Source of the DNA: JADKAV01 sp963818505
GTDB taxonomy: Bacteria > Actinomycetota > Actinomycetes > S36-B12 > UBA10799
DNA: 64,000 nt
Assembly (NCBI GenBank): GCA_963818505.1
Contig: CAWFSJ010000005.1
Coordinates: 186,001 to 250,000, forward strand
Direction of reading: 5' to 3'
The notes under the pieces were generated by a model, which saw nothing but the letters and a program-made list of their open reading frames with translations, searched no databases and had not been told where the DNA came from. The translations under genes were made by a program, and so were the position numbers. Of this stretch, positions 1-8,333 are shown in pieces; within the stretch, counting starts at the first letter, position 1, and every line of letters starts with the position of its first letter.

Positions 1-214
1 CGGCGATGTCATGACCGAGCTGCTGATAGGCCTCAAGCGCACCGATGCACCCCAACAGTTGCCCGTCCCGGCGCAATGTCACGAAGGAGCAGCCGGGCAC
101 CGACAAGAAGTCCGGCAGCACCTGCGGCATCCGGCGGTGGCCTGTTCTCAAGGCCTCTTGGATCGTCCCGACGGCGAGGTCGAGCATCTGCTCGCGTTGC
201 TGCGCAGTGTGCAT
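1..214 (-). CDS. AmmeMemoRadiSam system protein A (AMMECR1 domain), 3' end beyond window
   Basis: The first 71 codons are visible; the rest lies beyond position 1. The translation begins MHTAQQREQMLDLA and contains VPGCSFVTLRRDG and LLGCIGALEAY, the conserved core of AMMECR1-domain proteins (usual pattern SFVTL..DG.LRGCIG.L). The start ATG (214-212) shares one base with the TGA of the upstream Memo gene, so the two are translationally coupled. The biochemical role of the family is not settled; it recurs with a Memo-like protein and a PflA-like radical SAM enzyme, and all three are present here in one operon. The identification rests on about one third of the protein, but motif and context agree. 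Confidence 0.85.
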   Translation of the reverse strand, partial: MHTAQQREQMLDLAVGTIQEALRTGHRRMPQVLPDFLSVPGCSFVTLRRDGQLLGCIGALEAYQQLGHDIA

Positions 215-978
215 CACAACCCCACTGTGAAAGCGCCGTAGCCCACCACGCGATCGCGCGGACCTGCGGTGTCACCCGAGTTGCGCAGATCCAGCAGGCG
301 CACGTCGTAGTCGAGCCGGTCGGTTGCCACCAGCATGCCGCGCAACGGGTAGGCGCCGCAGGCGTCGTCGTCGCGGATGGCTGGCCAGTCGCGCGCGACT
401 ATCCGCGACGCCGTGGCGCAGTCCTTCTCCAGCGCCGCGTGATACGGCAAGTAGTGCGACAGGTCCGTGGACACGACCAGCAGGGTCTCAGGATCGGCGA
501 GGAAACCCTGGAGGATGTCGGCAACCTCATACGGGTCGGCACGTCCCACCAGCAACGGCAACAGCGCCCAGCCCGGCTCCAACTGACGCTGCAGGAAGGG
601 GAGTTGGACCTCGAGGCTGTGCTCGGGCGCGTGGGGGTAGTCGTCCACGGCGACGCCAAGTTCGGCTATCGCTGCGGTGTCGATCGGCACATCCCCCAGC
701 GGCGTGCGCCAGATCTGCGCCGCTGGCGCCACGATAGCGGGCACCGCGACGAAATGTGCCGGCCCGGCGAGCACGACCCGCTGGGTCTGCGTGCACGTGC
801 GGTAGGCGTGGGCCGCCACCGGCCCCGAGAAGATGTGCCCGGCATGAGGAACGATGATCCCTTGCGGCTGAGCCGATCCCTGCGGCGCGGAAGCGAGGTA
901 CTCGTCGATCTCATCGGCGAGATCAACCGGGTCCTGGGTGTAGAAGCGCCCGGCGACAGCTGGTTGTCTGATCCTCAT
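214..978 (-). CDS. AmmeMemoRadiSam system protein B (Memo-like)
   Basis: 254 aa, close to the usual Memo length. It opens with RQPAVAGRFYTQDP, the typical family start (AVAGRFYP..), followed by IIVPHAGHIFSGPVAAHAY, in which the conserved PHAG.. segment carries a metal-site histidine; EHSLEVQLPFLQ and VSTDLSHY are further hallmark segments. The fold is related to class III non-haem iron dioxygenases; human MEMO1 binds metal, while the bacterial reaction is unknown. The start overlaps the AMP-ligase stop by four bases (ATGA) and the stop shares a base with the AMMECR1 start, so this is the third gene of a tight four-gene operon. Confidence 0.92.
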   Translation of the reverse strand: MRIRQPAVAGRFYTQDPVDLADEIDEYLASAPQGSAQPQGIIVPHAGHIFSGPVAAHAYRTCTQTQRVVLAGPAHFVAVPAIVAPAAQIWRTPLGDVPIDTAAIAELGVAVDDYPHAPEHSLEVQLPFLQRQLEPGWALLPLLVGRADPYEVADILQGFLADPETLLVVSTDLSHYLPYHAALEKDCATASRIVARDWPAIRDDDACGAYPLRGMLVATDRLDYDVRLLDLRNSGDTAGPRDRVVGYGAFTVGL

Positions 979-2303
979 GTCCCACCCCCTGCTAGAAGCA
1001 ACCTTTCGACCTTGCCCGACGCGTTGTGCGGGATGGCGTCGAGACGCTCAATCTGCTTCGGGCGTTTGTACGCCGCCAGCCGCCCGTTCGCCCAACGGAT
1101 GATGTCGTCGGGAGTCGCATCCCCGCTGTAGGCAGCGCACACCCGCTGTCCCCAGCGGTCGTCATCGCGTCCGAACACCGCGATCTCGCCAACACCGGGA
1201 CATTCCGAGAGCACCGCCTCCACCTCAGCCGGATACACATTGACTCCCCCCGTGATGATGAGATCCTCGCGCCTGCCCTCCAGGTACAGGAACCCGTCCT
1301 CGAGCCGGCCGAGATCGCCCACGCTGAAGGCATCAGCGTCCCAGGCAGCGCGTGTCTTCGCCGGGTCGTTCCAATAGGAGAACCGGGCGAACTCGGGGGT
1401 GTGACACCAGATGATGCCTTCGCGGATCTCCAGGCGACGGCCACGACGGGCTCGGCCCACGGTCCCTGGCCGCTGCTCCCAGTCGGAGCCCGGGCACACG
1501 GTGAACTGGCCTTCCGTTGAACCGTAGAACTCCCACACTTGTTCGACTCCGGCCCACTGGTGCAGCTGGCGTTTCAGCGCCGGCGGGCACGCCGCCCCGG
1601 CGTGGGTGATCAACCGGTACGGGCTGCGCGGCAGGTCCAACTCGAAGAGGCGCCGCAGGTGGCTGGGTACCAGGAACGCATGGGTCGGCTGATGTTCTGC
1701 CAGCGCCGCTGCTACGGCTGATGCGTCGAAACCCCCGGGCAGGATGGCGTTGCCGCCGGCCTGCAGTACCAGCATCGCGTACCGCAGGGGCGCGGCGTGG
1801 CACAGCGGCCCGTGGACCAAGGTGACGTCGTCGGCAGTGAACTCCCATTGGTCCAGCTCGTCACGCCACAGATCCTCTGTACCTAGCACTGCGATGCCCT
1901 GCGTGTACACACCTTTGGGTCGTCCGGTGGTACCGGACGTGTAATGCATCGGCCGTCCGAGCGGCCACGCCGACAGTTCGGGGACGCGCCCACGCCATTC
2001 GCTAAGCGCCACCATCTGGGAGGCATCCTCGATCACGACCGCAGCACCGCTGTCGGTGACGATGTGTTCGCGTTCCGAGGGCGTCAGCATGGGGTTGATG
2101 GGCACGGGGACCAGCCCGGTGCGCAATGCGGCAGCCACGATGGCGATGGTGCGGGCCTGCAGTGCGGCCGCCTCCTCAGGAGGATGGCGATGCTCGGGGG
2201 TCACCACTGCCACCCGATCGGCGGGCTGCAGCCCCATTTCCCGCAACCCCCCAGCAGCGGACTGCGTCATCCGCTGGTATTGGCTGGCTTGCAGGACGAA
2301 CAT
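975..2303 (-). CDS. AMP-dependent acyl-CoA synthetase/ligase inside the AmmeMemoRadiSam operon
   Basis: 442 aa member of the ANL adenylate-forming superfamily, which activates a carboxylic acid as acyl-AMP and usually transfers it to CoA. Visible motifs are the P-loop-like YTSGTTGRPKGV (A3), FYGSTEGQ (A5), FSVGDLGRLEDGFLYLEGR (A7/A8 with the ribose-binding Asp), GVNVYPAEVEAVL and, near the C-terminus, NASGKVER with the A10 lysine. The protein begins near the segment usually found at residue 40-60 of longer homologues, so the N-terminus is short; the ATG at 2303 follows the radical SAM stop by nine bases. The substrate cannot be read from sequence. Its place between the radical SAM and Memo genes suggests it works in the same pathway. 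Confidence 0.85.
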   Translation of the reverse strand: MFVLQASQYQRMTQSAAGGLREMGLQPADRVAVVTPEHRHPPEEAAALQARTIAIVAAALRTGLVPVPINPMLTPSEREHIVTDSGAAVVIEDASQMVALSEWRGRVPELSAWPLGRPMHYTSGTTGRPKGVYTQGIAVLGTEDLWRDELDQWEFTADDVTLVHGPLCHAAPLRYAMLVLQAGGNAILPGGFDASAVAAALAEHQPTHAFLVPSHLRRLFELDLPRSPYRLITHAGAACPPALKRQLHQWAGVEQVWEFYGSTEGQFTVCPGSDWEQRPGTVGRARRGRRLEIREGIIWCHTPEFARFSYWNDPAKTRAAWDADAFSVGDLGRLEDGFLYLEGRREDLIITGGVNVYPAEVEAVLSECPGVGEIAVFGRDDDRWGQRVCAAYSGDATPDDIIRWANGRLAAYKRPKQIERLDAIPHNASGKVERLLLAGGGT

Positions 2304-2312
2304 GACGCCAGG

Positions 2313-3416
2313 CTAGCCACGCATCCGGATGGGCAGGCGCCTGCGGCCCCAGGTCCCGGCAGTAGCAGCGAAGACGCCGGGAAGTCGGGTGCCGCAGCGC
2401 GTGCAGGATCCGGCTGCGTCGAGATCGTAGGCCAACAACTCGTACCAGTCCCGCACGATGAGCGGACTCTTGCACGTCGGGCAGTAGGTGGTGTCGCCGG
2501 CTGAGTCGTGGACGTTGCCCGTATAGGCGAAGCGCACACCTTCGGCCGTCGCGATCTGCCTGGCACGGGCCAACGACGCCGGTGGCGTCCTGGGCACATC
2601 GAGCATCTTCCAGTCCGGGTGAAATGCGCTGAAGTGCATGGGGACGTCCGGACCGAGGTGTTCGACCACCCACCTCGCCATGCGCGTCAATTCCTCGTCC
2701 GAGTCGTTGTGACCGGGCACCACCAGGGTGGTCAGCTCCACCCACACGTCGGATTCCTTGACCGCCCACTCGATCGTCTCGAGGACCGCCTGCAGATGTC
2801 CGCCGCAGACCTTGCGGTAGTAGTCCTCGGTGAATCCCTTCAGGTCGATGTTGACCGCGTCCATGGCCTCGAACAACTCGGCCCGCGGCTCGGGTTCGAT
2901 GTAACCGGCCGTCACCCCCACTGTCTTGATGCCGGCATCCCGGCAGGCATAGGCGGTGTCCACCGCGTACTCGAGGAACACCACTGGATCGTTGTAGGTG
3001 AACGCGACGCTGGTGCACCCGTACCGAAGCGCTGCGTCGGCGATCGCCTGCGGGGAGGCACTGTCAGCCAGCGTGTCGATGTCGCGCGACTTCGAGATGT
3101 CCCAGTTCTGGCAGAACTTGCAGGTGAGGTTGCAGCCAGCCGTACCGAATGAAAGAACCGGAGTCCCCGGCAGGAAGTGGTTCAGTGGCTTCTTCTCGAT
3201 CGGGTCGATGCAGTACCCACTGGACCTGCCATACGTCGTCGAAACGATCCGGTCACTGTCGCGGGCACGGACGAAACACAATCCCCGCTGCCCCTCGTGG
3301 AGCCGACAAGCCCGCGGGCAGACATCGCACTGCACACGGCCGTCGTCGAGAAGGTGCCAGTACTTCGTCTCTGACACCTGACCCAACGACGCGCTCGTGC
3401 GTGACTGCGCCCCCAC
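2313..3416 (-). CDS. AmmeMemoRadiSam system radical SAM enzyme
   Basis: 367 aa, PflA-like radical SAM protein. The 4Fe-4S motif CKFCQNW follows the phrase LSFGTAGCNLT. An N-terminal cysteine set (CDVCPRACRLHEGQRGLC) and C-terminal CPTC and CTRCG pairs suggest extra metal or Fe-S binding, which is typical of this family. The segments VAFTYNDPVVFLEYA and AVNIDLKGFTEDYYRK match the family. The frame opens at a GTG (3416) with a poorly placed ribosome site; a second GTG at 3377, just before SETKYWHLLDDG, fits the usual N-terminus better and may be the true start. It is the first gene of the operon with AMP-ligase, Memo and AMMECR1. Its product is unknown. Confidence 0.92.
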   Translation of the reverse strand: MGAQSRTSASLGQVSETKYWHLLDDGRVQCDVCPRACRLHEGQRGLCFVRARDSDRIVSTTYGRSSGYCIDPIEKKPLNHFLPGTPVLSFGTAGCNLTCKFCQNWDISKSRDIDTLADSASPQAIADAALRYGCTSVAFTYNDPVVFLEYAVDTAYACRDAGIKTVGVTAGYIEPEPRAELFEAMDAVNIDLKGFTEDYYRKVCGGHLQAVLETIEWAVKESDVWVELTTLVVPGHNDSDEELTRMARWVVEHLGPDVPMHFSAFHPDWKMLDVPRTPPASLARARQIATAEGVRFAYTGNVHDSAGDTTYCPTCKSPLIVRDWYELLAYDLDAAGSCTRCGTRLPGVFAATAGTWGRRRLPIRMRG

Positions 3417-3447
3417 ACCTCAAGGGCACCACCGCACCATCGCGGTG

Positions 3448-3825
3448 TCAAGGCTGGTCGGGGGCCGTCTGCAGGTGATACGCGTAATGACTGTCCATGG
3501 CCAGCAAGAAGCCGCCCTGGACCACGACCGCGGCACCGTCACCGCGGTACTGCTGCTTGCGCAGCAGCCACGCACCAACACTGACGTATCCCACATCGGC
3601 CAAGGTGTTGATCATCAGGATCTTGCGCAGGCGGGCAGGATCCGGGTCCGGTCTACTCCGGCCGTAGATCACGATGGCGGCGTTCACCACACCCCAGGCC
3701 AGCGTCTGACGGCCGAAGGAGCGAACTACTTGCGGCCCCCCTGCGGCCCAGAGGGCACCTCCGGCGACGATCGAGGACGCAGACCAGACGGTGAAGGTCC
3801 GTATGAGGTCCTTGGATGTGGCCAT
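3448..3825 (-). CDS. Small conserved membrane protein
   Basis: 125 aa. Hydrophobic segments are visible at about residues 12-30, 40-55, 68-86 and 95-115, separated by a basic loop (GRSRPDPDPARLRK), so three or four membrane spans are likely. The C-terminus ends with a YAYHLQTAPDQ tail. The start ATG directly abuts the stop of the DUF5522 gene, implying co-transcription. I recognise no catalytic motif and assign no function. Confidence 0.75.
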   Translation of the reverse strand: MATSKDLIRTFTVWSASSIVAGGALWAAGGPQVVRSFGRQTLAWGVVNAAIVIYGRSRPDPDPARLRKILMINTLADVGYVSVGAWLLRKQQYRGDGAAVVVQGGFLLAMDSHYAYHLQTAPDQP

Positions 3826-4047
3826 TCACCCCTCCAGGAACGGGCAGTGGCGGCAGCCGTTGTGGCAGCACGATCCACGCTCGAGGTGATACGCCGCGGT
3901 CAGCACGAACAGGCCCGAATCAGGGTCGATGTAGCCGGGCTGGTGGGCGTCGACGGCCGCCTCGTGCAAACGCAGGATCTCTTCGAAACGTGGATGTTCG
4001 CACGACAGCCGATCCGGATGCGGGGTCATGGGGTCGCAGCGTGCCAC
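3826..4047 (-). CDS. DUF5522-family small cysteine-rich protein
   Basis: 73 aa. The C-terminus carries the cysteine cluster CCHNGCRHCPF, characteristic of DUF5522 proteins (CC.NGCRHCPY) and probably a metal or Fe-S site. The segment YIDPDSGLFVLTAAYHLERG is the other conserved part. The frame opens at a GTG (4047); an ATG six codons on (4029) is an alternative start. It lies between DUF2461 and a small membrane protein on the same strand. No role is established for the family. Confidence 0.85.
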   Translation of the reverse strand: MARCDPMTPHPDRLSCEHPRFEEILRLHEAAVDAHQPGYIDPDSGLFVLTAAYHLERGSCCHNGCRHCPFLEG

Positions 4048-4054
4048 CTAGCCA

Positions 4055-4687
4055 TTATTCGGGTGGTCCGACCATGTCCGCCAATGCGCCCATCAAAGGA
4101 CGCATCTTCTCGAAACTGGTACGCACCGTGGATTGCAGCCGTTTGGTTCCCATCCAGGCCTGTGGCTGCCAGGTCCGCGTGACATGCAGGGTTCGGTGCC
4201 GCAGCAGGTCGAGGTCGGGGTTGTCGTCGTCAACCCCGCGCGGCTTGGTCTTCAGTTGCTCACCGCCGACTTCGAACCCAGCCCTTGGCAGCGCCTTGAG
4301 CGCAGCCCGAAGTGTCACGGCGCCCGATTCGAGGATGTGCTCCCGGAATCGTTTGACCTGCATCGGGGTCGACTGGTACCACCCACCGGCCACCATGAGC
4401 CCGCTTGCGCTGACTTGCAGGTACCAGCCCAGACCGTTGTCCGCGGCGAAGACGCAGCCCTGGTGATCCTTGATCGGGGCAGCGTCACGGCTGAACCGCA
4501 TGTCCCTATAGGGCCGATACAGGTGCCCGGGCCCGAACTCCGGTGCGAGCTCCTCGGCCAGGTCGCTGAGGGGTTCCCGGACGAACTGCTCGTACTGCGC
4601 CTTGTGTTCAGCCCAGAACTCCCTGGTGTTCTCGGCCTCGAGCCGCTCGTAGAACTCGAAGGCTTCCGCCGGTATTCCGTTGGTCAT
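4055..4687 (-). CDS. DUF2461 (TIGR02453-type) protein
   Basis: 210 aa from the ATG at 4687; the open frame extends further upstream, but homology begins at IPAEAFEFYERLEAEN. Family hallmarks are FYERLEAENTREFW near the N-terminus, LYRPYRDMRFSRDAAPIKDH in the middle and GWYLQVSASGLMVAGG. Members are widespread single-domain proteins of unknown activity. The gene lies eight bases upstream of DUF5522 and probably shares its transcript. Upstream, about 110 bases separate it from the divergent acyltransferase gene. Confidence 0.88.
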   Translation of the reverse strand: MTNGIPAEAFEFYERLEAENTREFWAEHKAQYEQFVREPLSDLAEELAPEFGPGHLYRPYRDMRFSRDAAPIKDHQGCVFAADNGLGWYLQVSASGLMVAGGWYQSTPMQVKRFREHILESGAVTLRAALKALPRAGFEVGGEQLKTKPRGVDDDNPDLDLLRHRTLHVTRTWQPQAWMGTKRLQSTVRTSFEKMRPLMGALADMVGPPE

Positions 4688-4795
4688 GACCCCAGAGTGC
4701 CAGCAACCAGCGACCCCGGGAACCACGTTGCCAGCGGGCTGTGGACCGACGTCGACAGGAATCCACAGGGCGATCCACACGGCTAGTGTCTGAGC

Positions 4796-6073
4796 ATGGT
4801 TCAGGATCAGGGCCTGACGGCACGCGTGGTCGCCGCCTCCGCGGGCCGCGACCGGGTCCTGGACGCCGTGAAGGCTCTCGCGCTTCTGATAGTGATCATG
4901 GGTCACAGCCTGGCGTGGCACGTGCGCCCGGACGCGTCAGCTGTGAACGTGCTGGAGGACGCCCACGCCTTGATCCCCTTGACCTGGATCTTCCAGGTTC
5001 TCCCGCTGTTCTTCGCCGCCGGCGCGGTCTCCAACGCCGCATCACTTGCCAGACACGGCAGCACCGGCTACCTACAGGCCAGGGGCACCCGCCTGCTGGC
5101 ACCCGTGGTCGTCTACGCCACCGTTTGGACGCTGGTGCTGCTGCCCTTGAGCAGTGTCGAACTGGTGGCCGGGGCGGGCCGATTCTTGGCGCAGTTGCTT
5201 TGGTTCGCCGGCGTGTACCTGCTTGTGGCCTCAGCCGCGGTGTTCACGACCCGCTGGGTGGGCAAACCGGCACTCTCGCTGGGGATGTGGCTGATCGCGA
5301 TCATCGCCATGGATTTCGTTCGGACGACCGGGTTCGCCTCCTGGGGTTGGATCAACATGCTGCTCGTCTGGGGCTGGCTGCACCAGGTGGGCTATTACCT
5401 ACCGAAACTGCGTCGCCGAGCCTGGCTGCTTCCGGTCGGCCTGGCGCTGATCGGGGTGGCCGTGGCGATTGCATTCCGCGGCCCCTACTCGCATTCCCTG
5501 ATCTCGGTGGCCGGGGTGCCCGGGCTGTCCAACCTCGCACCGCCGAGCCTGGTACTGGCGGTCTTCGGTGCCGGACAGATCCTGCTCCTGGCTGGCGCCT
5601 GGAAGTGGTTGGAAGCACTACTCGACTCCGATCGGCTATGGGCCGGCGTGGCACTCGTCGGAGCGCGTGGGATGGGCATGTATCTGTGGCACATCCCGCT
5701 GGTCGGCATCGCCGCCGGCACGGCCATCGCCCTGGGCTGGAGCCAACCGCCGCTCAGCGCTGCATGGTGGCTGGTCCACATCGCTGTCGTCGTGCTGGTC
5801 GTGCCGCTGGCCTGGTCCATCGCTGGGCTCGCGGCAATCCCCGAGCGACGCCTGCGTCGCGTCCACCTCCCGTCGGCATCAGCCGCGCTGGGTTGTGTCC
5901 TCGGCGCGGCGACGGTGATCAACCTGTCGGTCACAGGCTTCGCCACTCTGGCTGGCACAGGCGCGATCGGACTGCCATCCTCGGCTGTGCTCAATCTGGC
6001 GCTGGTCTGGCTGGCGTGGGCGTTGGTGAACCCGGGCTCACCTGGTGAAGAGCACGCTCAGACCCAGCAGTAG
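4796..6073 (+). CDS. Membrane acyltransferase, acyltransferase-3 family
   Basis: 425 aa polytopic protein. Near the N-terminus GRDRVLDAVKALALLIVIMGHSLAW contains the RxxxLDxxKxxAxxxVxxxH pattern of acyltransferase-3 (OafA/NodX) proteins, with the presumed catalytic His in the first membrane helix. About ten hydrophobic helices follow, among them ILQLLWFAGVYLLVAS-like and AWWLVHIAVVVLVVPL segments. Such proteins O-acylate cell-surface glycans or small molecules; the substrate is not deducible. Transcribed alone from a region divergent to DUF2461; its 3' end overlaps the opposing DUF202 gene by 36 bases. Confidence 0.85.
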   Translation: MVQDQGLTARVVAASAGRDRVLDAVKALALLIVIMGHSLAWHVRPDASAVNVLEDAHALIPLTWIFQVLPLFFAAGAVSNAASLARHGSTGYLQARGTRLLAPVVVYATVWTLVLLPLSSVELVAGAGRFLAQLLWFAGVYLLVASAAVFTTRWVGKPALSLGMWLIAIIAMDFVRTTGFASWGWINMLLVWGWLHQVGYYLPKLRRRAWLLPVGLALIGVAVAIAFRGPYSHSLISVAGVPGLSNLAPPSLVLAVFGAGQILLLAGAWKWLEALLDSDRLWAGVALVGARGMGMYLWHIPLVGIAAGTAIALGWSQPPLSAAWWLVHIAVVVLVVPLAWSIAGLAAIPERRLRRVHLPSASAALGCVLGAATVINLSVTGFATLAGTGAIGLPSSAVLNLALVWLAWALVNPGSPGEEHAQTQQ

Positions 6074-6307
6074 TCCGGCAACCGTGAGGACCGCAGGTTC
6101 CCAGGTCGCCACGGGCACCCCGGAGCGCAGAACACGCATCCGATGTGCCGCCGGCACACAGCCGAGGATTGTGAGCAGCGCTGTGGGAACCGCCAGATGC
6201 ACGAGTCCGACACTCACCAAGTGGACCGCCCCGATGCCGCCGACCACCAGAACCGTCAGGATCGTACGCCGCCAGGCAAGCCGAGTGCGTTCGGCCTGGG
6301 AGTTCAC
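6038..6307 (-). CDS. DUF202 small membrane protein (second of a pair)
   Basis: 89 aa from a GTG overlapping the TGA of the upstream DUF202 gene by four bases. It begins NSQAERTRLAWRRTILTVL, matching the conserved LAxERTxLAWxRT signature of DUF202, followed by two or three membrane helices. No function is established. The gene is translationally coupled to its paralogue and its 3' end overlaps the acyltransferase gene on the other strand. Confidence 0.8.
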   Translation of the reverse strand: MNSQAERTRLAWRRTILTVLVVGGIGAVHLVSVGLVHLAVPTALLTILGCVPAAHRMRVLRSGVPVATWEPAVLTVAGLLLGLSVLFTR

Positions 6308-6630
6308 ACCAACATGCCGATCAGGACGATGAATGCCAAGAGCACAATGCCGCCGGTGAGCAGCAGCGGTGCCCGCTGGCTGGGCAGGGGGTCGCCCGTC
6401 TGCATGGCCGCTTGGACGCGGCGCCACTGACCATACGAGGTGACCGCAAGAACGCCTCCCAGCGCAGTGAAACCGAACGCGGCCACCGCGACCGACCAGG
6501 TGCTGCCCACATCCGACATGAAGATCCTGATCCCGATACCCCCGGCGATCAGGGCCAGGGCGGTGCGGACCCAGGCCAGATAGGTTCGCTCGTTGGCCAG
6601 GGAGTATCGGTAGTCGGGTTCCTCGATCAC
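6304..6630 (-). CDS. YidH-like DUF202 membrane protein (first of a pair)
   Basis: 108 aa. YRYSLANERTYLAWVRTALALIAGGIG is the classic DUF202/YidH start, followed by three hydrophobic helices (about residues 18-38, 45-65 and 88-107). A GTG start (6630) overlaps the GH13 stop by four bases (GTGA). YidH-YidG type pairs are common; their function is unknown. Confidence 0.88.
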   Translation of the reverse strand: MIEEPDYRYSLANERTYLAWVRTALALIAGGIGIRIFMSDVGSTWSVAVAAFGFTALGGVLAVTSYGQWRRVQAAMQTGDPLPSQRAPLLLTGGIVLLAFIVLIGMLV

Positions 6631-8282
6631 AGGCTGACCTTCCTTCGCACGACGCGTACCTCCCAGGCACGCAGCTCGTCGGTGTACGGGTCGGGGTAGT
6701 TCGCGACGACCACGTCCCCGTGGGCGTCGATGGGCAGGCGAGGAGTTGTGGCGCTGAAGTTGCCGACGACCAACAACTGCTCTTGACCCAAGGTGCGCGT
6801 GAAGACGTACAGGACGGGATCGTCGGCAAGCAGCAGTTCGAACGTTCCCTGTTGCACCACCGGATCATCGTGGCGCAAAGCGATCAGTCGCTTGTAGAAG
6901 GAGAAGACCGACCCCTCATCGCCGACCTGGGCCTCGGCGTTGATCGTTGTGTGGTTCGGGTTGACAGGCAACCACGGCCGCCCATCGGTGAACCCGGCAT
7001 GCGGCAAGGCAGTCCACTGCATAGGTGTGCGGGCGTTGTCGCGGGCCACCGATTTCATCGCCTCGAGGACGACCTGCGGGTCCTCCCCCTTCTCCAGCAC
7101 TGCCTCGCGGTAGAAGTTGATGGCCTCGACGTCCTGGAACTGGTCGATCGACGTGAACGGGTAGTCCGTCATGCCCAGTTCCTCACCCTGGTAGACATAC
7201 GGGGTCCCCTTATGCAGATGCAGGATCGCTGCCAACAAGGTCGCCGACTCATACCAATGGTCCAGATCGCCGAAGCGGGAGACGGCCCGCGGACGGTCGT
7301 GGTTGTCCCAGTACAGACTGTTCCAACCCGCGTCGGCCAGCCCCTCCTGCCATTTGGCGAGATTCTTCTTCAGCTCCGGCAGGCTGAGCGGGCGATGCTC
7401 CCACTTCGTCGCGCCGTGATCGAGTTGCATGTGCTCGAACTGGAAGACCATGTCCAACTCCCGGCGGGCCAGGTCCGTAACCAGACGTGCCTGCTCAACA
7501 CTGATCCCCGGGGTCTCGCCGACCGTGAGGAGGTCGGCGTCCCGGTGCGCGAAGACCTCCCGATTCATCTCCTGCAGAAACTCGTGCAGGCGTGGACCGT
7601 TGGCGTAATAGGGCGAGCCATCACCGTGGAGTTCACCAGGTCCAACCTCACCGTCGGGCAGACCGGGCATCTTGGAGATCAGGTTGATGACGTCCATCCG
7701 GAAGCCGTCGACTCCGCGGTCCAGCCACCAGGTCATCATCGCGTAGACGGCCTGGCGCACCTGCGGGTTCTCCCAGTTGAGATCAGGCTGCTTGCGGGTG
7801 AACAGATGCAGGTAGTAGGCCTGCGAGACCTCATCGAACTCCCATGCGCTGCCGGAGAAGATCGACGCCCAGTTGTTCGGCGGTTCGCTCCCTTTGCCTT
7901 CTCGCCACCAGTACCAATCGCGCTTCGGGTTGAGTGGATCGCGCGAGGCCTGGAACCAACGATGCTCATCGGAGGTGTGGTTGACGACCAGATCCATGAT
8001 CAGCTTCATTCCCCTGTCATGCAGTCCAGCCACCAACCGGTCGAATTGCTCCAGGGTTCCGAACATGGGGTCGATCGCATGGTAGTCGCTGATGTCGTAC
8101 CCGTTGTCGTCCTGCGGAGACTGGTAGATGGGGGACAGCCAGACGGCGTCCACACCCAATTCGGCCAGGTAGTCCAGTTTGGAGATGATCCCTTCAATGT
8201 CCCCGAACCCGTCCGAGTTCGAGTCCGCGAAGGAACGCGGGTAGATCTGATACACGACTGCATTCATCCACCAGTGCGCCAC
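6627..8282 (-). CDS. GH13 alpha-glucosidase / oligo-1,6-glucosidase type enzyme
   Basis: 551 aa cytoplasmic alpha-amylase-family enzyme. Conserved regions in order: AVVYQIYPRSFADSNSDGFGD at the N-terminus, DLVVNHTSDEH (region I), GFRMDVIN with the nucleophile Asp (II), LTVGETPG with the acid/base Glu (III) and WDNHDRPRAVSRF with the transition-state Asp (IV). The last motif resembles oligo-1,6-glucosidases and trehalose-6-phosphate hydrolases. Starts are GTG at 8282 (chosen: it gives the usual AHWWMNAVVYQ beginning) or GTG at 8318; neither has a strong ribosome site. It hydrolyses alpha-glucosidic bonds of short oligosaccharides; which linkage is uncertain. It is coupled to the DUF202 pair downstream. 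A second GH13 gene lies at 38.9 kb. Confidence 0.9.
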   Translation of the reverse strand: MAHWWMNAVVYQIYPRSFADSNSDGFGDIEGIISKLDYLAELGVDAVWLSPIYQSPQDDNGYDISDYHAIDPMFGTLEQFDRLVAGLHDRGMKLIMDLVVNHTSDEHRWFQASRDPLNPKRDWYWWREGKGSEPPNNWASIFSGSAWEFDEVSQAYYLHLFTRKQPDLNWENPQVRQAVYAMMTWWLDRGVDGFRMDVINLISKMPGLPDGEVGPGELHGDGSPYYANGPRLHEFLQEMNREVFAHRDADLLTVGETPGISVEQARLVTDLARRELDMVFQFEHMQLDHGATKWEHRPLSLPELKKNLAKWQEGLADAGWNSLYWDNHDRPRAVSRFGDLDHWYESATLLAAILHLHKGTPYVYQGEELGMTDYPFTSIDQFQDVEAINFYREAVLEKGEDPQVVLEAMKSVARDNARTPMQWTALPHAGFTDGRPWLPVNPNHTTINAEAQVGDEGSVFSFYKRLIALRHDDPVVQQGTFELLLADDPVLYVFTRTLGQEQLLVVGNFSATTPRLPIDAHGDVVVANYPDPYTDELRAWEVRVVRRKVSL

Positions 8283-8333
8283 GTGGCAAACGCTAGGGCA
8301 GTGGGCCCCGGGAGTCACGACGCCGGACCGGAC

